This document shows, one piece after another, positions 43,053-53,201 of a stretch of 64,000 bases of DNA (position 1 is the stretch's first letter; each line of letters begins with the position of its first letter). The position numbers and the translations under genes are program-made. The notes beneath the pieces were generated by a model, which was given only the letters and a program-made list of their open reading frames with translations, did no database searches and was not told the origin of the DNA. The stretch is from Rhynchopus euleeides (taxonomy: Eukaryota; Euglenozoa; Diplonemea; Diplonemida; Diplonemidae). The stretch covers positions 2,108,001 to 2,172,000 of the forward strand of contig OY723270.1 in NCBI GenBank assembly GCA_963210315.1, written 5' to 3'.

Positions 43053-44315
43053 GTGGCGTGTCTTTGCGCGACAATTTATCGTCCCCCCATGCGACATGTG
43101 CTATCTGTCAGTTGTGTTGTACTTGAGCGTATGCGACTATGGAGCCAGGCCAACAGACGTTCGCTACCGTGGCCTCCGGCGGCTGGGGGGCTCCGCCCCC
43201 CACACCCCCCTGTGGCATGTGCCTGGTCTTGGAGCCAAGTCCTTGCGCGTACGGGGCTGCGGCATGTCGGTTCCAGCACCCTCGCGGAAGGCTGGGCCCG
43301 AGCACTGATCTCTAAGAGACGAACCACCTTGCGAATGCGATCGGGTTTGCGGGCTTGCGGCCATGACATCTCGAAAGGGTCGTCATGTTTCGGGTTCGAC
43401 TTGGTGGGCATCCGTGGCATGCAAGAGATGGCACACCAGGAGCCACGCAGCACCAGGTCGACCTGGATCTGATCGAGCTCAGGGGGAAGGAAGCACAGTC
43501 ACCAAAGTGATATCACCGCCGGCCTCAACCACCAAACTGCAACCGCAGAAGTTCCGCTATTCTCACAAGGGAAGGCGCCCTGGGATGTAGCAGTGATTTG
43601 TGTGCAGCGCCATCAAGTGACACTGACCGCCTTGAACAGAGAGGTAGTGTACAGATGGCGATCAGTGAGAGGGCGTGCTGTGTCCTCCCACTTCCCCATC
43701 TACCTCCATTCGTTCACCGTTGTTGATAGCGATTTTTTCGCCATTTTTTCGAATCGTATGCATCGGTCAGGCCGAGTGAATCAAAATAGCGCAAAAATCA
43801 CACCAAAATCTGTGTCTGAGGCACAGAAATCGTGCAAAAAAGCACCCAAAAAAAGTGCAAAAAACCCAAAATAGGATTTCGAAAATTGGCCAAAATACCC
43901 CCAAAATAGAGCCACACCTGGCCCTACCTTGTCATCAGGACACCTTCCACACCCAGCAGGGCACTTTTTTCATCATTTTTTCGACAGATTGGCCTGAAAT
44001 GGCCCGCAGGGGCCAACCCTGGAAGAAGGTGTCTTTTCCTGATTTTCACCAGTTTTGCCCATCTTCTGCTCATTTTATGGGCCCGAAACCGGTTCCGGTG
44101 GGTCCACAGGACTCCTGTGGACCGATTTCTCCTCCTCGGGGTCAAGAATGCATCTCGGAAGGCGAGAAAACTGCAAAAACTCACCTGTTTCACCCCTCCT
44201 GCAGCGAAGGCCCCAGTATTGCAAGTATTAGAACAGGGGGGAGGAAGAAAGGGAAGAAGGACCCACCCCGACCGGATCAGTTCTGTGGGTCCCTGGATAA
44301 TCCCACAGGCTCCGC

Positions 44316-44507
44316 AAAGCGCCCTATCACTTCACAGCTACAACCGCTCTGATGAATTTCCTTTTGTTTGTTGCGTTGATGCTTCTACACACAAAACCCC
44401 GAACTGATCACACCCTGAGCCTGATGAAGGGTGGGGTTAGTGTATAGAGTACATTTGGTTGCAGCTGTGGTGGGGCGCTTTCCGCTCACACGAGTGTGCT
44501 TAAAAAA
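44316..44507 (-). mobile_element. Solo YR-retroelement remnant, family S2, copy 3 (reversed)
   Basis: Reverse complement of 19894-20085 with few differences. It ends in an A run (T run of the element) before ATCCC. Confidence 0.75.
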
Positions 44508-45478
44508 TCCCTTCACCCCCTCGCTCCATTCGAATTCGCCCTCACCTTCTGCACACAATGTCCGTTGTGTGGCCCTCCGTCACAAGGCTCAACATCCACC
44601 TCGAGGCGCAAGAGCGGGTCTTCTTCGATAACGCTGCACATGAGGCTGTTTTGCATTTCCCCCCCCGGTGCTGAGAAGAATACAATGAAACAATCACCAA
44701 AAGGGATGTGTAAGCCGGGTTAGCACGGGCGGTTCACCTTCGATGGGATGACGAGTCTCAGGTACCCCGAAGTGCCGGAGTTCTTTGCGTTCAACCGCCA
44801 GACAAACACGTGGGCTCTGAGACAGGGTGTCGTCTGGGAAATGATGATGGTCACTCTCTGGAAATTGGCTGTGCAGCAGGGAGGCAGATTGCCACTGGGA
44901 AGCTGCTAGAGCCGATCCGGGTCTTTCACCTGTTTTTGGAGTTTTATGCTTGTGACCTGGCCCTGCAGTTCCCCGAGTTCCCTGCAGAAACAGGTGAAAA
45001 AGGCAAATTTTGCAGTTTTCTCGCCTTCCGTGACTACATTCTTGACCCCGAGTAGGAGAAATCGGTCCACAGAAGTCCTGTGGACCCACTGGAATCGGTT
45101 TCGGGCCCAGAAAATGAGCAGAAGATGGGCAAAACTGGTGAAAACCAGGAAAATGCACTGTGTGGCCCTACGGGCCACTTTTGGCCAAAATCTGTCGAAA
45201 AATGGTGAAAAACAGGTCCTACTGGGTGTGGAAGGTGTCCTGATGGCCAGGTCGTGCCCAGGAGGTGATTTTTTTGGGTTTTGGTACCGAAGGTCAGCTG
45301 GAACTCATGCCCAGCCCTGGAAAAAAATCTCGTGAAAATTAGGGGGGGGGGGGGCAAAAAAAATCCACCCATATTTTTTGGCAAAAATATTTTTGAAAAT
45401 ATTTTTTGAAAGTTGCAAACATAAAAAAATATTCTGGAATATTCTGGCCCAAAACATATGTTTGGGGCACTATGCCTA

Positions 45479-46999
45479 GGGGTGGTCTAAAGCTGTTTAA
45501 AAACGTATTTTTGAGGTACCCCCAGAACACCCCAAAAGTGCATAAAAACCCCACAAACCGACCCAAAACCCTCCGGAAACGTGTTTTTGGGGTGTTTCGC
45601 ATGTGTTGGGCTTGATTTTTTGGCACTATACCAAAAGGTGAAAAGGTGGCCACCTTCCCGTACCTGGGCCTGGCCACCTTTGGGGCCTTGAACACACACA
45701 GATGCCGTGCACAACGCCGGATGGGCAGGTGGTCCAGCAGGAAGTACAGTTCTTCGTGGTGCTTTTTCTGGGGCTGAAGACGGTCATTTGCAAGGTGGGA
45801 GGCAGTTGCCTGCTCCAAAATCGCTCGCAGTACAGCGGCTGCATCCCAACCCCCAGAAGGGCGTTTCTGCTGGCCCTGGGCAAGGCCGTGCCTGGTCTAT
45901 CAGGGAGCGGCAGGTGGTGGACAGCGCAGGTTTGTCTGGTGCCTGAATTGTGAGCACAGGCGGTATCCTCACCGTGCCAGATGGAGGAAAAAGGGCTTGC
46001 CTCGGCAAGCATTACAACTGCTGACCACGAATCTTCAGCAATTACTGCAGTACACCAAGCTGGCCTGTCTGTAGCAATAGATGTGCTCCACAGAAGTAGA
46101 AGCACACGACAGAAGCTGCTGCTTCAATACTCGGTGAGGAGATACTGATGCAATTGCATCACTGCACAAGGCCCTGTCATCCGCCACAGTGTCCACCACT
46201 TTCACCGGTATCTAAGTACAAGCTAATCTCTGTGCGCAGTCTCGGGGGGTCCTCAGCCCGGGTGCGAAGGTCAGGTGAGGCACAAGTCAGGCAAGTATGC
46301 CTGGATTCTGCAGTCAGTGTCGAACGTACGAGGAATGGCTAGATGATTTCCTAGCTGTTGAAGACGGAGACTTGCACCGCCCCGAGAGCACAGCCCTCGA
46401 TGTGCTGCTCGACCCCAGAAGTACACCGCGTGCCGCTCCCGTCTGCTATTCTTTCTTTTCAGCAGCAATGCAGCACATGAAACGTGGTCACCATATTAAA
46501 CCTGCGCATGGCAGGGCAGTGTCTCACCGGATCATCGGGAGGGGTGTACAACGACCTGCAGCGCTGGCTCAAGTCGGTGAGATACTTCTGTGCACCTCCT
46601 TCCCTGTATACCACCAAATGGCACGGCACAACTGGGGCCACGAAACCACCCACCATTTGGCGCCAATCATGAGGGGCTGCTCAAACAGGAGCTTCCTGAG
46701 TGCCTCGGGTCAGCCATTATGTGTCCCCGTACCCTCCTGGTGCTCAGAAGTCGTGTTTCAGTGATGTTTCCGTGCCCAGGGGATAATGTGTCTCTCTCCT
46801 GGCCACCCCCAGGTACGGGAAGGTGGCCACCCCAAAAATATGGTCAGAAAAGCCCACCAAACACCTCCAAACACCCCTACACACCATTTTTTTGGGGTTC
46901 CGGACCGGTTCTGGGTGGGTTTCATGGTTTTTGAGGGCCTCTGGGGTGTTGTGCAAAAAAATGCAAAATTTACGCTTTTTTGGGGCTTTAGACCACCCC
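45479..46999. mobile_element. 1.5-kb TIR element with protein-like remnants
   Basis: TIR GGGGTGGTCTAAAGC (45479-45493) and its complement (46985-46999), flanked by TA on both sides. Interior frames on both strands are broken. The minus-strand text PEALRKLLFEQPLMIGAKWW, followed by QLCRAIWWYTGKEVHRS, looks like decayed protein, possibly transposase. Superfamily undecided. Confidence 0.5.
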
Positions 47000-47577
47000 T
47001 ACCCCCCCCCCCCCCCCCCCGCCACCTCCACCACCGCCCCCCCTCCCCTCTTCCCCCCTATTGAGCAGTTTGGAACATGGTTGAGAACAGCATTTGTCTT
47101 TGAACTTACCGATCACCCTCCCCCTCCCCCTTCCCCCCTCTCCTCTTCTTCTCCCCTTCCCCTACCTCCCCCTATCAATCCCCCCCCCCCGATCAAAAGG
47201 AGGAAGAAAACAAGGAGGGTATGCATGCCACGCATTGACACAGCCAGGGGGTGGGGGGGGTGGGGAGGGTTCGGAATTTGAAATTTTTGGGGGATTTTGC
47301 CACACAGTGACACTGTTGTTGTGTTGTTCCAAAACAAACCCCCCCCCCCCCCCATACTGCACCCCTCCCCCTCCCCCAGAAAATTCCCCCCCACCACCCT
47401 CCTCCCCCCCTTGAAAAGTGTGTTCTTCGTGATGGTATTGACGGCGGACGGCCTAACCACTTCGTGGTTTCTTAGCCCTGCTCCCCTGCCTCCCTCCTTT
47501 GTATCTCTCTTCTGGCTCTGTTTCTCCCGTCTCCCGTGCCCTCCCGTTTTGTAGGTTTTGAGACAACGCACTGCTCT
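47000..47577. other. Poly-pyrimidine low-complexity stretch
   Basis: Long C and CT runs (47000-47060, 47110-47200, 47338-47410). No gene. Confidence 0.6.
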
Positions 47578-47685
47578 GGGGGTCTTCGCTGGACGTTATC
47601 CTTCGTCAATCCTCGTCATTTTGCAGCCAATTCAACTGGAACTGCACTAAAATGCACTGATGACCACCCCGTAGCGAAGACCCCC
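47578..47685. mobile_element. M1 element (108 bp), TSD TCT
   Basis: Termini GGGGGTCTTCGCT and AGCGAAGACCCCC, flanked by TCT on both sides. Its interior, with AAAATGCACTGA, matches the copy at 1312 in inverse orientation. Confidence 0.85.
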
Positions 47686-48400
47686 TCTGTCAAGATACAA
47701 TCAGCGCAAACTGAGTCCCTCCCTCCGCTGAGGGTAATACATGCCGGGTGGAATCGGTCAACAAAATGGGTTCTGCCTGTGGGGGATGTTAGGGCGCATT
47801 ACTGTAGTAATGTGTAGGACTCCCGGAGGAAGCTGGACATTGAGCTGCAACTCAAATGGGGGGTGGAGGTGGGGTGTCAGTCTGGTTGGCGGCATGCAGG
47901 GGGGGTCCCTGGCTCAGAAATGCAGGCAAGCTGTTGTGTGCGTGTGTGCCTCACCAAAAAAAACATACACTGGTTGCAAAGTGCCACAGTTTGACGCACG
48001 CAGCGGCATTGTGTCAGAGCAGGAAGGTCCCCACACAACCACACACCCCACCCCACCCCCCCACCTCGCACCCATATAAAGAAATAATGATACAGACTGT
48101 TGGCAGCGCACGTATGGACACTCATACACCCACCAGGGTGCGGCGCGAACAAACTTCTCTCTTATACCCCAGCTACTTGCTCTCTCTTCCTCTCTCTCTC
48201 TCTCACTCTCTGTCTTTGGTTTTGACAGTTTGGCGCAACCAAACTCAAGGAGACAATTTTGTTCACCGTGGGGAGGTATATCCTTGTGCGAACACTTCAC
48301 ACGCCTCGCACGCTGTGTGTGTGTGTGGGGAAATCGGTGTTCTGCAGCTGAAGAGTAATTATATTTTGAAAAAGTTCAAAACGTCATCAGGAAGAACCGA
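47686..48400. other. Intergenic
   Basis: No gene seen. Contains (CT)n at 48180-48215. Confidence 0.5.
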
Positions 48401-49048
48401 ATACCGTATACGTAAATATTATGGAACGTAAATATTATGGAACGGGCCCATTTTTGCCCGGTCCGTTCCATAATATTTACGTTCCAAAATATTTACAGGG
48501 CCAGTTGGGGACTCAGTGGTGAGGATGGCTTGCCTCAGGAATCGCACGAAAAGTGCACGAGTAGGTCCCGTCAGGGACTCTGTATGCCGTCCGATCACCT
48601 GGTCCAAGTCCCCGAGTCGCAGAAAGCCCTGTAAATACCGTATACGTAAATATTTTGGAACGTAAATATTATGGAACGTAAATATTATGGAACGTAAATA
48701 TTTTGGAACGCTGGTGGGTTGGCGTTCCAGATTTTTTTCGTTCCATAATATTTACAGGGCTTTCTGCGACTCGGGGACTTGGACCAGGTGATCGGACGGC
48801 ATACAGAGTCCCTGACGGGACCTACTCGTGCACTTTTCGCGCGATTCCTGACGCAAGCCGTCCTCACCACCGAGTCCCCAACTGGCCCTGTAAATATTAT
48901 GGAACGGACCGGCCAAAAATGGGCCCGTTCCATAATATTTACGTTCCATAATATTTACGTATACGGTATTATGGAACGAAAAAAATCTGGAACGCCAACC
49001 CACCAGCGTTCCAAAATATTTACGTTCCATAATATTTACGTTCCAAAA
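48401..49048. repeat. Double inverted repeat with 16-bp terminal motif (foldback cluster)
   Basis: Segment X (48401-48636) is followed by Y (48637-48747), then X inverted (48750-48969) and Y inverted (48967-49048), so the whole X-Y unit is repeated in antiparallel pieces. X and Y ends are built from tandem CGTAAATATTATGGAA units and the text ACCGTATACGTAAATATT. X arms are about 97% alike over some 220 bp. A lone end of this family (TTTACGTATACGGTAT) is at 52275. Confidence 0.8.
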
Positions 49049-49071
49049 TTCACTAAACACGGAGTGTTTAA

Positions 49072-50207
49072 AACCCTGTGCCTGGAATTTTGTCCAAAAA
49101 ATATCACGTTTTCGCACAAGGCATAAAATGGTCAAAAAACCCGAAAATCGGGTTTGTAGGGTATATGTCCCCTGTCTGAAAATGCAAAATATGGCCCCGC
49201 AGGTGCCCCCAGAGTGATTTAAAATTGGAAAATCGACATTTTCCACCTACGGGAAATCCCCCAAAATAGGGGGTCCCCAGTCACGAACCCCAAAAAAATG
49301 TCCCGCGCGCCTCTAAGGCACTCTGGATTTTTATTATGTCATCCAGATGTCACATCTGGGTCCAGGAACACCGGTTTTTGGCCTCAGGAAGTCGAAAAAT
49401 ATGTGTGGAAATTTTTATTCCTGACCAGGATCCCCTAAAAGCCCGATTTCCCCTGTTTACACATGGGGGATTTCTTGCAACGCCCGCTCGTGTGCTGAGT
49501 GTGTTATCCGCGACGTGGATGCGGTCGCCCTCTTCCTCCCAGAAGCCACTGATCTTCCTCATCCAACTTCACCTCTGGATGTACGCGGCACGTGCTTGGG
49601 TTGTCCTGTCGCAGTGCAGCAGAAGGTCCCCTGTGCACTGCTGCCCAAGCCATTTCGGCTGCACGGAATACGCCACGCAGAGTAACGTGGTATCGCGTGA
49701 CCAGCTCGTGAGGCTTGTGCCCCGAATCGAATCGATAGGCTGCGAGCTGCATTGCCTCGGTCAGTTGATGTCCTTGTGTGTGCATTTTTGTGCACAACAG
49801 TCCCTTGGGTATCTGCAGCGCAGGTGCCTGCACTGGACCAGGACTCCTGATTTGCCTCTGGCACTTGTGATCGGAACGGATGCGGCGACATGCCACGGTG
49901 CCCATGAATAGCCATGCCGGCACGAAAGTACGTTCACGACGGTTGATTACCATTGCTGCACTCTGTCAGAACCAAGGGTCGCAGCTCACCTGAACGCCCA
50001 CCAGGCCCCCCAACAGGGGGTGAAACCAAAGGGTCCCCCCTGGGGTTTTTTAACCCAAAATTTTCGAATTCGACATGTCCCCGGGATTTCCACTATGTCG
50101 CAGATTTCGACCATTGGGTCAAGAAAACCTAAAAATCTAGGGGGGAGGTGCTGAAGGATTGCACTGAAAATTTTATCTAACTCGGTCAAAATTCCAGGCA
50201 CAGGGTT
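49072..50207. mobile_element. TAA-flanked TIR element, copy 2 (1,136 bp)
   Basis: Same TIRs and same length as 31299-32434. Flanked by TAA on both sides (49069-49071, 50208-50210). Confidence 0.8.
49504..49953 (-). CDS. HTH-containing frame of the TAA-flanked element, copy 2
   Basis: 149 codons, differing from the frame at 31731 by a single residue visible near the start (WLFMG for WLSMG). It carries the same candidate helix-turn-helix (HELVTRYHVTLRGVFRAAEM). Preservation of the frame in both copies mainly reflects their youth. Confidence 0.4.
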   Translation of the reverse strand: MVINRRERTFVPAWLFMGTVACRRIRSDHKCQRQIRSPGPVQAPALQIPKGLLCTKMHTQGHQLTEAMQLAAYRFDSGHKPHELVTRYHVTLRGVFRAAEMAWAAVHRGPSAALRQDNPSTCRVHPEVKLDEEDQWLLGGRGRPHPRRG

Positions 50208-50462
50208 TAAGTGTTTTTTAAAGGACCTCCCCTCCCCCCCCCTCCCCCTCCCTCTCCCCCTCCCTCCCTCCCCCCCCCCAGGGGGGGTTTTGCCCGAAAA
50301 TTCGTGAGGACGCACGAACCGATGGATTCGATATCTGTGCCGAAAAAATGGTCACCGTGAATTTTTTGGGGGGTGTACGTATTCACAGTGATATGGGGCG
50401 TAGCTTGCAAACATGCATGCTGCTAAATGTGAGATTTTTGGGCCAAATTTCGGAATCCCAAT

Positions 50463-50571
50463 GGGGGCCTTCGCTACCAAGTGTGACTGAGTGAGAAAAA
50501 GTGAGCCACGGCCCACTTCCCCTCACTGGCTGACGAGCTGTGACGAGCCGTGACTGGTAGCGAGGGCCCCC
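50463..50571. mobile_element. M1 element (109 bp), TSD AAT
   Basis: Termini GGGGGCCTTCGCTACCAAG and GTAGCGAGGGCCCCC, flanked by AAT on both sides. Inverse orientation of the 32481 subfamily. Confidence 0.85.
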
Positions 50572-50702
50572 AATACATTATTTTTCAATTTTGGGGGCGA
50601 GTTTGTTAGGAAAATGGGGGTGGCACAGCGTCGTTCTTCCACACAAGAGGGTCGTTTTTGGCATCAACGGTTCAAACTCTCTTCACGGCGACCCTACTCA
50701 AT

Positions 50703-50894
50703 TTTTTTAAGCACACTCGTGTGAGCGGAAAGCGCCCCACCACAGCTGCAACCAAACGTGCTCTATACACTAACCCCACCCTTCATCAGGCTCAGGGTGT
50801 GATCAGTTCAGGGTTTTGTGTGTAGAAGCGTCAACGCAACAAACAAAAGGAAATTCATCAGAGCGGTTGTAGCTGTGAAGTGATAGGGCGCTTT
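50703..50894 (+). mobile_element. Solo YR-retroelement remnant, family S2, copy 2
   Basis: 192 bp, nearly identical to 19894-20085. Begins in a T run and ends GGGCGCTTT. Confidence 0.75.
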
Positions 50895-50986
50895 GAGTTA
50901 TTGGGGGCCATTTACTGTGTGTCAAAGTGTCGACGATTGGCCACCTTTGGCGCCGTGGCTGGTGGGTGGCCATGGGCACACGCTAC

Positions 50987-51213
50987 AAGGGGGGTCTGGG
51001 GGGCAGAGCCCCCTTGTATGCCGCCGGAGGCCACGGTAGTGAACATCTGTTCATTGTGGGCGTAGATTCTGTGTGAGTTGGCTGCGTCCTCCTGAGGCCT
51101 GAGGCTACTGGAGTGGTTGGATTCCCTGACTTGATGGGTATCGAAGGGCTCCAGGGGGGTCTGGGGGGCGGAGCCCCCCAGCCGCCGGAGGCCACGGTAG
51201 CGAGCATATATGT
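50987..51213 (-). repeat. GC-hairpin short repeat, copies c and d
   Basis: Two reversed copies of the CCGTGGCCTCCGGCGG plus GC-palindrome repeat (50987-51052, 51151-51213). Copy c has a decayed palindrome. Confidence 0.65.
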
Positions 51214-51855
51214 TCCTGCAAAACCTTCGACGTCGACCGTCGAACCAGTGTAGCCGGGTTGCCGCTTTTTTATGGGGGGTGGAAACCCAAAATCACCGGG
51301 TCGACGGCCGACGCTTAGCGACATGCCTGCCACCGGGTGGGTGGGTGGGTGGGGGGGCTGCGCCCACCCACCCCCACCCACCCAATCTCGCCCCCAAAAA
51401 AAATGCACATGTCTCGCCACCAAAAAAAATGCGAGGACCCCGAAAGTCCCAATCCCAATATCATTTAGCAGCAAGCATGCTTGCAAACCTCGGTTTAATT
51501 ATTTCCCGGCCGAACCCAATTTCGATTTTTTTGGTTGAAAAATGGGTGAATGCGGGCTGGAGCCGCCCGGCCGGCCGGACCGGAAACCCGGAAATTCCCC
51601 CATTTTCCCCCTTTTTTCACACCAATAATCCGGCTTCTGCTAAGGGGACCTTTTCGATTTTTTTTTTCGGAAAACCCTATTTTTCACTTTTGAGCCCGAT
51701 TTCGAAGGAATTTTTGAGTTTTGAGCTCATTTTGTGCAATTAAACGCGTCACTCAGGTTTTCCCCCCGGACCCCTCTGTGACTCCTCCAGACTTGGTCGG
51801 GCTTGGAAGTTGGTTCGTAGTTTTGACCACCAATGCCTAATGTGTTGGCAGTCTT

Positions 51856-51984
51856 GTTTGACTGGTGCTTGCAGTACGCGGTGGCGGGCGGACCGGGCCG
51901 GAGGGGGCGCGAAGCGCCCCCGTCCGCGCGAAGCGCGGCCGGCCCGGTCCGCCCGCCACCGCGTACTGCAAGCACCAGTCAAAC
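51856..51984. other. 129-nt T-shaped palindrome (AAV-ITR-like fold)
   Basis: Perfect 46-bp outer arms (51856-51901 and 51939-51984) enclose two separate small hairpins: GGGGGCGC-GAA-GCGCCCCC (51903-51921) and CCGCGC-GAA-GCGCGG (51924-51938). Each has a GAA loop; GCGAAGC is known as an exceptionally stable DNA mini-hairpin. One long stem bearing two short stems is the geometry of a parvovirus-type inverted terminal repeat, but no Rep-like gene is nearby. Confidence 0.85.
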
Positions 51985-52061
51985 ACGGCCGCCGCAGAGA
52001 TGCAACAAAAAGCTTCCGTCGAGGTACCACCAGCGAGCTTGGCTCCGGTGGGCCATGGGTT

Positions 52062-52198
52062 CACCCACGCTTGACAGACCATCCATCTTCACCCACGCAC
52101 CGTTCACCCACCGTTCACCCACGCTTGACAGACCATCCATCAAGAGGACTGTACCATCTGACCAGCCACCAACACCCACGCTTGACAGACCATCCATC
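52062..52198 (+). repeat. Three copies of a 26-bp repeat
   Basis: CACCCACGCTTGACAGACC followed by ATCCATC at 52062-52087, 52116-52141 and 52173-52198, with shorter TTCACCCACCG echoes between. Confidence 0.8.
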
Positions 52199-53201
52199 AA
52201 CAGCCCTGAACCATTACATGATGGGCCATTCCAACACTAGCCGTGTTTAGAGTGACTTGACAAAGGCTATTTAAATATTTACGTATACGGTATAAAACAA
52301 TCGGAAGAAGCAAAAAAAAAGTGCAGCTCAAACAAAAAAAGCTCAGTCTGTTGGTGCCGCTGAAATAACGGGAATCGGAACTGCGTAAAATCAGCCTTCA
52401 AGCCTTGTCATCAGGGGCACCAGCAGAGGCACTTCTTTTTTCTGTTTCTTCAGGCGTCTCGGGTTTAGTGCGTGGCGGGGCGCCAAACGGGACTTTCCAA
52501 AGGAGAGGTTTGGCCTGGCCCCCCGAACTAACCCTCGTCCTGATGAACCACACCGTGCAACGAATGAACGGTGGAACGCGTGGCAAGGAGATATGGTAAG
52601 GTTCAAGGGATGCAATTTGTAGAACAACTGAACCCCATATCATGGCGGCCAATGCATGGTATCGTGCCATGCGGCTGTATTGAAGGAAGGCTTTTTTTGA
52701 AAGAAGTGAAGATGCGGAAATCATGCCGGGCGTGTGTTCGGAAAAGGGTGTGGTATCTTTTTTCTGTTTGTGCGCAGTGCCGTGAACTATATTTTTTTGT
52801 CGGCCGAACCATTGAAAAAAAAATGAAGGAAACAACTGAAAGAAGAGCAAACCCCGAGAAAACTATCGAAAGAAACCACCGGAATCACAGAACGAAAATA
52901 ATGGGGGGAGGAAGGAAGTGCGGGTGGCCATCACCACCACAGAGGTGTGTCTGCTCCAACCGGCAGTTATGGCCGCGAGACGTGCCTATGAACAGTGGCG
53001 AGCCCCCCACCCCTCACCCAACCCAGGCCCATTCACTTTTTCGATCTCTGTTACCCACCGTTCCCCACCTGCAGACAACGCTATCCAAACAACGCTCACC
53101 CATTCAGGCAGGACTCCCCCCCACCGCCCCGTTGGAGCCCACACACACCCACACCCGTTGGCCGAGCCTGGTGCTGTGCCTGCTGGCCAGGCACCGGTGG
53201 C
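52199..53201. other. Intergenic upstream of CLP1
   Basis: No convincing gene. The open frame from 52571 is not protein-like. A foldback-family end lies at 52275. Confidence 0.5.

Larger units (their letters stand above)
42481..45357. mobile_element. 2.9-kb composite element with ~100-bp terminal inverted repeats
   Basis: The left end (CCTAATTTTCACGAGA, then TTCCAGCTGACCTTCGGTAC) and the right end are complementary over about 100 bp; both abut poly-C/poly-G. A second inverted pair lies inside: 43925-44205 and 44985-45255, about 275 bp each, with CACCAGTTTTGCCCATCTTC and GTGGACCGATTTCTCCT. The plus strand at 44720-44900 encodes a protein-like stretch (RFTFDGMTSLRYPEVPEFF, then NRQTNTWALRQG) of unknown origin. 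An S2 solo is nested at 44316-44507. Confidence 0.55.

Noticed and set aside
51856..51984. An integrated parvovirus
   Set aside because: Only the palindrome geometry is similar; no Rep- or capsid-like frame occurs nearby and there is no second terminus.
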